Shown one piece after another: positions 31,384-38,301 of a DNA stretch of 38,301 nt. Numbering within the stretch: position 1 is the first letter of the stretch; each line of letters begins with the position of its first letter. The stretch is from DTSX01 sp964008355 (lineage in GTDB: Bacteria; Pseudomonadota; Gammaproteobacteria; Steroidobacterales; UBA11654). The stretch spans positions 1-38,301 of the forward strand of contig CAXGBD010000003.1 in the NCBI GenBank assembly GCA_964008355.1, given 5' to 3'. Made by a program: the position numbers and the translations under genes. The notes beneath the pieces were generated by a model. The model did no database searches. It was not told the origin of the DNA and was given only the letters and a program-made list of their open reading frames with translations.

Positions 31384-33261
31384 TTAAGCTTGCATCCATT
31401 TTTGGAACTTTGGAGTTGCTGGAGGCTCAAGTCCGGTTTCAGCTTTGCAACGCTTCTTGAGTTCACTAATACTTGAGAACCCTTTATCGAATAGTTTTGT
31501 TTTGCCTCTTGCTTTAGCCATCTCCTTTCTTAATTTAGTTGTAGCAGAATTGTTTATCTTCAATTCCTTACTGAGTACGACACCATAATTTTTCTTAGCA
31601 CCTTTTCTAGTTACTAAGCCGGCATCAACATCGAAGGCAACTCTTTCAGCAGGTCTTGTTAATGGGTCACCCCATCCTCCTCCACCCCAAGTTACGTGGT
31701 AGAGTACATCGTCCTCTTCAACTTTAATTCGATCACATTTTGATTGGAGTAATTCAGTATCTCCATTGCTTCTTACCAATGTTTTTGTACTGCGTGCACC
31801 TGGATGACCTCCATTGACACCCCAAGGATAAGTAAGCCATCGGTCATCATGTATAGAGACCTCTCCGGGCTCTAAGAATCGATAAGTAGTGCAAAGAGCA
31901 TTACCACCTCGATGATGTCCTGCTCCACCGCTATCAGGTACCGTGTAGTATTCTTCAATAATAAGTGGGAAGTAACTTTCTAAAAACTCATTTGGGACAT
32001 TGGTGAAGCTAGGCCAAAGTGAATGACCATCTGGACCATCACCCATTGGTTTTCCTGGCACTCCTCCAAATCCAATCATATAGAGCTGATACCATTCACC
32101 TTTTTTGTCATATCCTGAATACATTAGATGGGGACTATCAGAAAATCCAGCAGCACAGAGAAAGTCAGGAGATCCTTGACCTAGGAGACCACCTAGTATG
32201 TCAAAAATTCTACCTAAAGCGTGTGTTCTGCATGATAAGGCAGCTGGATGTAGGGGTTTCAAAAGGGTGCCTTCTGGAATTCGAACGTCCATCAAATCGT
32301 AAAATCCGTCGTTGAACATAATTGCTGGATCAAAAACCATAATCATGTAAACGCCACAGAACATTTTGAACATTTCCTCATTGAGATAAAAATTGACTGA
32401 GCTGATTGATTGTGGATCAGTGCCCTCAAAGTCAAAAATTACTTTTTTACCCTGCCTCCACATGGCGCATTTAATTTTATAAGGACCCATCCCAAGACCA
32501 TCGTCACAGATATAATCTTCGAAATACTGTTTTTCAGTCGGTACCGTATTTGTGATGAGTTTACCCATGGCAGTTTTATTTCTATCCAAAAGTTCTTCAA
32601 GAGCAGAATAATAGATATCGTCACCAAATCGTTCAGCCATTTCCAAGACTCGTTTCTCTGCCATTCTTATCGCAGCAACGATGGCATTAAAATCACTTCT
32701 ATTCCAATGGGGTAGACGGCAGTTGTTTAAGATTAACTCCAAAATTTCTTCCTGGAGTTCATCATTTTTATAAATTTTTATTGGTGGGACTCTGATTCCT
32801 TCTTCAAATATTTGACTTGCATCTGTTGGAAGGCTACCTGGGACTTTACCACCTACGTCGGTCATATGACCAAACATGGCTGCATAACTGATGAGTCTGC
32901 CGTCCTTATATATGGGTCTGAGCAACAACCAATCATTGACATGACTAATGGCACCATTGCATGAGTACGGATCAGTAGTAAGGAACATGTCACCCTCTTC
33001 CATAGTTCCATCGTAGGCTTCCATAAAACCATAAATAAAACTTCCAAATTGTCCTACAACCATTTTTCCGTCTAAGTTTGCAATCATTGGAAATTCGTCA
33101 CCTTGTTCCCGAATACCTGGAGACATTGCCGTTCTAAATAGAACTGCATCCATTTCCCAGCGAGCTGAGAACATTGAATTTTCTATAACATCCAAGGTAA
33201 TGGGGTCAAGCTTGACCCGTTTAAAGGGTTTATTATTGGTCTGAATTATCTTTGTTGACAT
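31384..33261 (-). CDS. hyuB: Hydantoinase B / oxoprolinase / acetone carboxylase alpha-type subunit
   Basis: Partner of HyuA in ATP-dependent hydantoin, 5-oxoproline or acetone-type chemistry. Seen: LDVIENSMFSARWEMDAVLF, AMSPGIREQGDEFPMI, TDPYSCNGAISHVNDWLLLR with FGHMTDVGGKVPGSLP (conserved Asp/His metal-type residues), FNAIVAAIRMAEKRV, DSGGAGHHRGGNAL and WGGGGWGDPLTRP. At 625 residues it is longer than many HyuB (about 550-600), with a Lys-rich C-terminal tail after about 540. AAGGAG precedes the ATG and starts within the hyuA stop. Transcribed behind HMG-CoA lyase and hyuA. Substrate open. Confidence 0.87.
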   Translation of the reverse strand: MSTKIIQTNNKPFKRVKLDPITLDVIENSMFSARWEMDAVLFRTAMSPGIREQGDEFPMIANLDGKMVVGQFGSFIYGFMEAYDGTMEEGDMFLTTDPYSCNGAISHVNDWLLLRPIYKDGRLISYAAMFGHMTDVGGKVPGSLPTDASQIFEEGIRVPPIKIYKNDELQEEILELILNNCRLPHWNRSDFNAIVAAIRMAEKRVLEMAERFGDDIYYSALEELLDRNKTAMGKLITNTVPTEKQYFEDYICDDGLGMGPYKIKCAMWRQGKKVIFDFEGTDPQSISSVNFYLNEEMFKMFCGVYMIMVFDPAIMFNDGFYDLMDVRIPEGTLLKPLHPAALSCRTHALGRIFDILGGLLGQGSPDFLCAAGFSDSPHLMYSGYDKKGEWYQLYMIGFGGVPGKPMGDGPDGHSLWPSFTNVPNEFLESYFPLIIEEYYTVPDSGGAGHHRGGNALCTTYRFLEPGEVSIHDDRWLTYPWGVNGGHPGARSTKTLVRSNGDTELLQSKCDRIKVEEDDVLYHVTWGGGGWGDPLTRPAERVAFDVDAGLVTRKGAKKNYGVVLSKELKINNSATTKLRKEMAKARGKTKLFDKGFSSISELKKRCKAETGLEPPATPKFQKWMQA

Positions 33262-33273
33262 GAGGTACTCCTT

Positions 33274-35334
33274 TTAAGCATCTGGGGTAATCAGAATATT
33301 ACCAAATTTATCAATCCGGCCTGAGTGATCAGGCAAGATTACAGTGGTTGAATCCATTTCTAGCACAATGGCTGGTCCTTTGATTATATTCCCTTGTTTT
33401 AATTTTGATCGTTCATAGAGAGAAGCAAACCTGTTTTTGCCCTCCATAAAAACTTTAGTTTTAGAGATGAATGCTCCAGAGGGATTGTAATTTCCTCTGG
33501 GGACAGATGGTGCTTTAACGTTTAGAGCTTTGTCTCTGACAACTGCTCTTAAATTCACTAACTCTTTTTCTGCTGGCAGAGCGAACGTGAATAGTTGTTC
33601 ATGCATTTCATCAAATGTGTTGCCAATAGCATTGAGTCCTTTTCTTCTGAGTTCACTCAAGTCAAAATCAACTGTTAGCAATAAACCTTGTCCGTGGTAT
33701 CGAATGTCCACTTGATAAGTAGTAGTTCGATTCTTCTTTGCTACACCCTCTGCATCAAGTGTCTTTGAAGCTTTTTTTGAGAGATCGGTAAATATTTGGA
33801 CTACCTCTTTCTTGTTGGTGTCGCTAAATCTTCTAATAAAGGACATTGAAGCTTCATCTTGAATCGTTGTCGTTACATCTCCATAAGCACACAATACCCC
33901 AGGTCCAGGTGGAATGATGACCGGCCATGAATTGGTAAGTTTTCCAAGTGCGTTTGCATGCAGTGGTCCTGCGCCTCCGAAACCAATTAAGGCAAAATCT
34001 CTAGGGTCAAATCCTTTCTCAACAGAAACCAATCTTAGGGCTCCGTACATATTTTCATTGACAATATCATAAATTCCAGCGGCTGCTGCCTGAACAGAAA
34101 GACCCAAAGGATCTGCAACTGTTTTAACTGCATCCACTGCAAGATCTTTTCTAATTTTCATATCTCCACCCAAGCGAACATTGGGTGGCATATATCCAAG
34201 AGCTACGTTTGCATCAGTTACGGTTGGCTCGACTCCGCCTTTATCATATGCTGCTGGTCCAGGTTCTGCTCCCGCACTTTGAGGACCAACTCTTAATGCT
34301 CCTGTGAGTTCAGGGACATGAGCAATTGATCCACCTCCAGCCCCTACTGTTCTGACATCCACTGATGAGGCTCGAACTGTTACATCTCCAACAGTGGTTT
34401 CACGACTCTGTGCTGCCCTGCCATTCAAGACTAGTGAAACATCAGTAGATGTTCCTCCCATGTCAAACGTCAACAGATTGTTATAGCCTGCTTGTTGAGC
34501 AATCCAGATTGCACCCGATACTCCTCCTGCAGGTCCACTCATTAATACATTTATAGGCGAGTTTTCTGAGGCCTTTGCAGAAGCTAGTCCTCCGTCCGAT
34601 CTAAGGATATGCAGTTTGACATCATTCATACGCCTCTTAAGTCCTTTTTGTAGGTTCTTAATATATTCAGAGACTTTAGGACGAACGTAAGAATTTGCAA
34701 CCGTGGTAATCGTCCTTTCATATTCTTGCATTTCTGGAACGATCTCTGATGAAAGAGAGACTGGAACTCCAGGTAAGAGTTTTTTCTTATTGATAATTTT
34801 TTTTATTTCTTTTTCATTAGCATCATTGGCAAATGAATTGATTAATGAAACCGTTAGAGCCTCAATGCCTCTTTTAGAGAGAGCTTTGAGGTCTTTTTCA
34901 AGTTTACCTTTTTTGACTGTTCTTAAAATTTCCCCAGATGCTGAGGTTCTCTCATCTGCTTCGATAGTCAATGCCAGTGGTGCCAATGGGTCGCTTTTAT
35001 TATAGATAACCCAGCCACCTAAACCACCAGGGACAAAGGATCGTGCAATTTGTAGTATCTGGCGATAGCCTTTTGTAGTAACCAATCCTACTTTAGCACC
35101 GGTTCCCGTTAAAACGGTGTTAGTTGCAACTGTTGTGCCATGCATGACAGAGGCAATTTCAGCAGGGTCAATGCCTGCATTATCACAGACTCTTTTAATT
35201 CCATTAAAAACACCTTCTGAAGAATCATCCGGTGTGCTGGGGACTTTTGCTGTGTATAATTTTCCTGATTTTTCATCTACAAGAAGAAGGTCTGTGAAGG
35301 TTCCTCCTACATCTACGCCTAGTCGATAACTCAT
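33274..35334 (-). CDS. hyuA: Hydantoinase A / oxoprolinase / acetone carboxylase beta-type subunit
   Basis: ATP-binding actin-like-fold subunit of 686 residues. Seen: YRLGVDVGGTFTDLLLVDE (phosphate 1 loop), MHGTTVATNTVLTGTGAKVG, SSEIVPEMQEYERTITTVAN, LMSGPAGGVSGAI, LTFDMGGTSTDVSLV (second phosphate loop), VGAGGGSIAHV, AGAEPGPAAYDKGGVEPTVT and FGGAGPLHA. It couples ATP hydrolysis to ring opening or carboxylation together with HyuB. Acetone carboxylase needs a third small gamma subunit, which is not seen beside these genes. TTAGGAGAG precedes the ATG; a candidate promoter lies at 35393-35421 in the 119-base spacer after HMG-CoA lyase. Confidence 0.9.
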   Translation of the reverse strand: MSYRLGVDVGGTFTDLLLVDEKSGKLYTAKVPSTPDDSSEGVFNGIKRVCDNAGIDPAEIASVMHGTTVATNTVLTGTGAKVGLVTTKGYRQILQIARSFVPGGLGGWVIYNKSDPLAPLALTIEADERTSASGEILRTVKKGKLEKDLKALSKRGIEALTVSLINSFANDANEKEIKKIINKKKLLPGVPVSLSSEIVPEMQEYERTITTVANSYVRPKVSEYIKNLQKGLKRRMNDVKLHILRSDGGLASAKASENSPINVLMSGPAGGVSGAIWIAQQAGYNNLLTFDMGGTSTDVSLVLNGRAAQSRETTVGDVTVRASSVDVRTVGAGGGSIAHVPELTGALRVGPQSAGAEPGPAAYDKGGVEPTVTDANVALGYMPPNVRLGGDMKIRKDLAVDAVKTVADPLGLSVQAAAAGIYDIVNENMYGALRLVSVEKGFDPRDFALIGFGGAGPLHANALGKLTNSWPVIIPPGPGVLCAYGDVTTTIQDEASMSFIRRFSDTNKKEVVQIFTDLSKKASKTLDAEGVAKKNRTTTYQVDIRYHGQGLLLTVDFDLSELRRKGLNAIGNTFDEMHEQLFTFALPAEKELVNLRAVVRDKALNVKAPSVPRGNYNPSGAFISKTKVFMEGKNRFASLYERSKLKQGNIIKGPAIVLEMDSTTVILPDHSGRIDKFGNILITPDA

Positions 35335-35392
35335 GTTCTCTCCTAATTTTTATCTTTTATCAAAATGAATTTTCATCTTCATTGAGTGAAAC

Positions 35393-35421
35393 ATTGTATA
35401 ACGAAGAGTAAATTCTGTGAA
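35393..35421 (-). promoter_or_regulatory. Candidate internal promoter for hyuA-hyuB
   Basis: Minus strand: TTCACA (35416-35421; 5 of 6 to -35), 17-base spacer, TACAAT (35393-35398; 5 of 6 to -10), in the 119-base gap between the HMG-CoA lyase stop and hyuA. Predicted start near 35386, giving a leader of about 50 bases. Nothing else is seen in that gap. Confidence 0.42.
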
Positions 35422-35453
35422 TAGTTGAATTGGTTTTATAGAATAATAATTTA

Positions 35454-36365
35454 TCAAAGATTGATATTGGCATTTTCTGGAAAAATTCCAGCTTTGGGAA
35501 CCATTGCTGGAACATTCCTGTCTAATATTTCCTCTAACCACTGTGTGGTTTGAACAACATCATTGAGATTTACACCTGTTTCAATATTAGAGCGATCAAG
35601 CATATACAACAAATCATCTGTCGGAATATTACCTGTTGCTTTAGGTGCAAAAGGGCATCCACCAATCCCACCAGTGGAAGCATCAATAATTGAGACTCCT
35701 GAATCAATCGCAGCTGCAGCATTAGCTAAACCGGTATTTCTTGTATTGTGAAGATGAGTTCTCAAAGGAATGTCTGGATTAAGTTCTTTAATTAGAGAAA
35801 AAACATTTTTAACTTGATTTGGAACAGCGACCCCTACACTATCAGCTAAGCCTAAAATATCAGGACTCCCTTGCAAGGCTTTTTCAGCAATTTCTACAAT
35901 CTTTTCAGGATCCACCTCCCCTTCATATGGACAACCAAAAGCACAAGCAATCACAACATTGGTTTTAATTCCTGCTGATTGGGCTTCAGATGCAATTTCC
36001 AACCAATTGTCAATCGATTGTTGAGTGGTAACACCTTGATTCCTCATGTTATAGGTATCGGTACTGACAATCACCATACCTACTTCTTGAATACCACAGT
36101 TTTTTGCACGTTCAAAACCCTTTTGGTTCATGATGAGTCCTATGTAGCTGACATCATCATAATCAGGAAGACTTTCAACGAGTTTTTCGGCATCAGCCAT
36201 TTGAGGCACTTTTTTTGGATGAACAAAGCTGGTGACCTCTATTTTTTTTATCCCAGCATCTACTGTTCTCACGATAAATTCTTTCTTTATTTCAGTAGGC
36301 ATAATTTCAGGCTCACTTTGGAGCCCGTCTCTTGGACCTACTTCAAGTATTGAAACTTTGTTCAT
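35454..36365 (-). CDS. mvaB: Hydroxymethylglutaryl-CoA lyase
   Basis: Splits HMG-CoA into acetyl-CoA and acetoacetate, the last step of leucine breakdown. TIM barrel of 303 residues with EVGPRDGLQSE (Arg12, Asp13), TSFVHPKKVPQMAD, the metal histidines His204 and His206 (RTHLHNTRNTGL) and the mobile-loop cysteine Cys237 (TGGIGGCPFAPKATGN), which together separate it from isopropylmalate and citramalate synthases. Normal length. It is the first gene of the run leading to hyuA and hyuB and is divergent from the second VOC gene. The other leucine-pathway genes (liuA, liuB, liuC, liuD) are not in the window. Confidence 0.94.
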   Translation of the reverse strand: MNKVSILEVGPRDGLQSEPEIMPTEIKKEFIVRTVDAGIKKIEVTSFVHPKKVPQMADAEKLVESLPDYDDVSYIGLIMNQKGFERAKNCGIQEVGMVIVSTDTYNMRNQGVTTQQSIDNWLEIASEAQSAGIKTNVVIACAFGCPYEGEVDPEKIVEIAEKALQGSPDILGLADSVGVAVPNQVKNVFSLIKELNPDIPLRTHLHNTRNTGLANAAAAIDSGVSIIDASTGGIGGCPFAPKATGNIPTDDLLYMLDRSNIETGVNLNDVVQTTQWLEEILDRNVPAMVPKAGIFPENANINL

Positions 36366-36395
36366 AATTCAATTCCATCCTTCTTTTGAGATTTA

Positions 36396-36425
36396 AATAT
36401 TTGTGACTCAGTGTATACAAATATT
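36396..36425. promoter_or_regulatory. 9-bp inverted repeat in the mvaB-VOC divergent spacer, candidate operator
   Basis: AATATTTGT (36396-36404) and ACAAATATT (36417-36425) are perfect inverted copies with a 12-base spacer, 21 bp centre to centre, about two helical turns, as expected for a dimeric repressor or activator. The element is 31 bases from the mvaB start and 36 from the VOC start. Confidence 0.42.
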
Positions 36426-36461
36426 GTGATATTCTCTATCTTTTACAAAACAAGGTTTGTC

Positions 36462-37337
36462 ATGAATTTAGGAAGAATCTCAACCGTTACAATTGGTTCG
36501 CATGATCTAGATTCAATGGTTGAAGCCTATAGAGATTATTTAGGCTACCGTCTTACCAAGACTGGAAAAATTACAAAACTGGAAGCCACCCATTGGCAAG
36601 CTAAAAACATAACTAATTCAGAGTACGTTATTTTGCAGCCAGAAAAATCAGATGATTTTTCATTTAGGTTTATCCAGCAACCCAATCAACCTGACTATAT
36701 TCCTTTTAAAAGTGAAGGATGGAATGCAGCTGAGCTAATTGTCCAGAACGTAGATAAACTTTCAGAAGAATTAATAGATTCTCCATTTGAAATAATTGGG
36801 CCTCCAGCAGACCTATCTTTTAATAAGAACATAAGAGCAATGCAAGTAATCGGCCCGGCAAAAGAAATACTTTATTTGACCGAGTTTAAAAAGAAAATTC
36901 CCGAATTCGATAGCCCTGTTCCTAGGTGTTTTGTTGATAAGACCTTTATCGTGATTCTGGCAGGAAAATCTCTAGAATCCATGCAGATTTATTTTCATGA
37001 TGATTTTATGATAGCTAAAGCCCCAATAATAGAATCAAGGATTCGTTCCATTTCAAGAGTATTTGACCTTCCAGAAGAAACTCAATATCCAGCAGCTGCT
37101 TTAACTTTGAAAGACCAATGCTTCATTGAACTTGACGAATTACCTAAAGAGGGTATCAGCAGAGTTTGTATTGATGGTTACCTTCCTTCGGGTATTGCAA
37201 TGGTGAGTTTCCTTTGCTACAAGGAGTCAAAGTACATCAATAATTTGTATCCATCATCTTTACCTGGTTATAAATCTAATTTTTGTTCAATGGAGCAAGG
37301 CAGCGTCGAAGAATTGATTGAACTTATTTATTGTTGA
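36462..37337 (+). CDS. Two-module VOC protein, paralog of 17006-17893
   Basis: A 291-residue protein with two VOC modules, aligned along its whole length with the protein at 17006-17893: VEAYRDYLGYRL / EEAYDTYLGYQV, FEIIGPPADL / FNIIGPPYDL, IRAMQVIGPAKEILYLTE / PRAMQVLGPSNEILYLTR, CFVDKTFIV / SFVDRVFIM, FIELDELP / LIELDEYP. As there, the first strand (ISTVTIGSHDL) lacks the usual VOC metal His. I start at the ATG at 36462, with AAGG before it; the longer frame upstream runs through the operator region. Neighbours are HMG-CoA lyase and a TauE-type permease. Function unknown. Confidence 0.75.
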   Translation: MNLGRISTVTIGSHDLDSMVEAYRDYLGYRLTKTGKITKLEATHWQAKNITNSEYVILQPEKSDDFSFRFIQQPNQPDYIPFKSEGWNAAELIVQNVDKLSEELIDSPFEIIGPPADLSFNKNIRAMQVIGPAKEILYLTEFKKKIPEFDSPVPRCFVDKTFIVILAGKSLESMQIYFHDDFMIAKAPIIESRIRSISRVFDLPEETQYPAAALTLKDQCFIELDELPKEGISRVCIDGYLPSGIAMVSFLCYKESKYINNLYPSSLPGYKSNFCSMEQGSVEELIELIYC

Positions 37338-37450
37338 GACAATATCTACTTTATTCAATGAATTACTATGAAAATTTTATTGTTTAGAAATATCTTTTTT
37401 AATGTAGAATCTTTTAGGTCAATTTAATATTTTATTTCTTAATATTAGTT

Positions 37451-38272
37451 GTGGAAACAATAATAAATAACAGTCTTATAGGTTTGGTTTTATTAACCTT
37501 AGTTGCTGGCGGTATTGCAGGTATATTGGCTGGATTATTGGGAGTCGGTGGCGGGATCGTTATTGTCCCCCTGCTCTATTATATTCTTACATTCCTAAAC
37601 TATGATCAATCCATCATAATGCATGTTGCTGTAGGTACTTCTCTGTTTGTTATTGTTCCCACGAGTATCCGTTCTGCCATGCAACATAAGAAACACGATG
37701 CATTTGATGCACGTATTTTTAAGAAATGGTTTGTTCCAATGGTTGCCGGTACTATCATTGGATCAATTATTGCTAACTATGCTTCTTTCAAAGCTCTAAC
37801 GGGTTTGTTTGCATGTATTGCACTTATCGTTTCTCTGCAAATGTTTTTAAACAGACAAAAAATTAATAGAAATATTAAGATACCTAAATTTTTGTATCTT
37901 ATTTTTCCGTGTTTCATTGGCTTAATATCGGTCATGATGGGCATCGGCGGAGGCACTATGAGTGTTCCTGTGATGAATCATTTGGGTGTTGAAATGCGAA
38001 AAGCTGTTGGAACCTCAGCTTCTTTTGGAACTGTAATTGCAATACCAGGAACGGTAGGATTTATAGTTGGTGGGATGGGAAATCCATTATTGCCTCCCCT
38101 TTCATTTGGCTATATAAATATCATGGCATTCTCTCTTATTGTTCCTGCGACATTATTGACAGTTCCAATTGGTGTTAACTATGCTCACCAAATCTCACAG
38201 TTAAAATTAAGAAAGTTATTTGCTTCGTTTTTAGGTATAACCGCTATAAAAATGTTGAGCGATCTATTTTAG
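37451..38272 (+). CDS. TauE/SafE-family (DUF81) permease
   Basis: Integral membrane protein of 273 residues with about eight helices in two repeats. Each repeat has the family glycine motif: GILAGLLGVGGGIVIVPLLY near the start and VMMGIGGGTMSVPVMN in the middle; GTSLFVIVPTSIRSAMQH and GTSASFGTVIAIPGTVGF follow each. Known members export sulfite, sulfoacetate or related anions; the substrate here is unknown. The start is a GTG at 37451, with no nearby ATG. The spacer upstream (37338-37450) holds a direct repeat of TTAATATT (37425-37446 region) and otherwise nothing I can name. The remaining 29 bases to the window end are blank. Confidence 0.85.
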   Translation: METIINNSLIGLVLLTLVAGGIAGILAGLLGVGGGIVIVPLLYYILTFLNYDQSIIMHVAVGTSLFVIVPTSIRSAMQHKKHDAFDARIFKKWFVPMVAGTIIGSIIANYASFKALTGLFACIALIVSLQMFLNRQKINRNIKIPKFLYLIFPCFIGLISVMMGIGGGTMSVPVMNHLGVEMRKAVGTSASFGTVIAIPGTVGFIVGGMGNPLLPPLSFGYINIMAFSLIVPATLLTVPIGVNYAHQISQLKLRKLFASFLGITAIKMLSDLF

Positions 38273-38301
38273 AAAGTAATAGTTGAAGATTCTTTGCTTT
38301 T

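Noticed and set aside
37420..37450. Direct repeat of TTAATATT just before the TauE-type gene
   Set aside because: Low-complexity AT sequence; too short to treat as an operator or promoter element.
1..38301. tRNA, rRNA, CRISPR, insertion sequences, prophage or defence genes
   Set aside because: Read through on both strands for T-arm-like motifs, regularly spaced repeats, transposase or integrase motifs; none found. Base composition also looks uniform, without an island-like break.

Overview
The window is about 38 kb of AT-rich, tightly packed bacterial chromosome with no mobile elements, CRISPR arrays, rRNA or tRNA genes that I can see. Intergenic gaps are mostly under 120 bases and the longest is 226 (4764-4989). 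Several convergent genes are 11-27 bases apart and one convergent pair overlaps. The arginine genes are of the Xanthomonas type (acetylornithine carbamoyltransferase, fused acetylglutamate kinase/synthase, ArgH with an EDCHSAIE segment). With the fabG-acpP-tmk-holB block this points to a streamlined, low-GC, probably marine gammaproteobacterium. That placement is inference from gene content.

Layout. (1) 1-4920, minus strand: arginine operon argF'-argG-argBA-argC-argH, headed by what looks like a complete ribosome-mediated attenuator: a 15-20 residue leader peptide with Arg codons, alternative hairpins and a U-tract terminator. This is the most interesting thing I found. (2) 4990-9492, minus: a catabolic cluster of an MFS importer, a trimethylamine-dehydrogenase-like flavin/Fe-S enzyme with altered active-site residues, and a Tat-exported nitrilase-family hydrolase. 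(3) 9537-10654, plus: class I glutamine amidotransferase and diacylglycerol kinase. (4) 10669-16906, minus: MFS transporter, fabG, acpP, tmk, holB, a ferredoxin/flavodoxin-NADP reductase-like protein and fabH, a rearranged form of the usual fab/tmk/holB block. (5) 17006-19135, plus: a two-module VOC protein, an ABM-domain protein and a dienoyl-CoA isomerase-like crotonase. (6) 19161-20412, minus: a lipoprotein and an uncharacterised protein. (7) 20524-23441, plus: etfB, etfA and a Bcr/CflA-type MFS transporter. (8) 23368-27453, minus: TRAP DctQ and DctM without DctP, peroxiredoxin, CurA-like reductase and a six-TM membrane protein. (9) 27548-31356: aldehyde dehydrogenase, SDR, AhpD-like protein and MscS channel. 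(10) 31384-36365, minus: HMG-CoA lyase and hydantoinase/oxoprolinase/acetone-carboxylase-type HyuA and HyuB. (11) 36462-38272, plus: a second VOC protein paralogous to the one in (5), and a TauE/SafE permease.

Together the genes describe an aerobic heterotroph that takes up small organic solutes (three MFS carriers, one TRAP pair, TauE), oxidises them through flavoproteins and acyl-CoA chemistry (ETF, crotonase, HMG-CoA lyase, aldehyde dehydrogenase), and makes its own arginine by the acetylcitrulline route. Several divergent promoter regions carry perfect inverted repeats that look like operators, but no regulator gene is present in the window.
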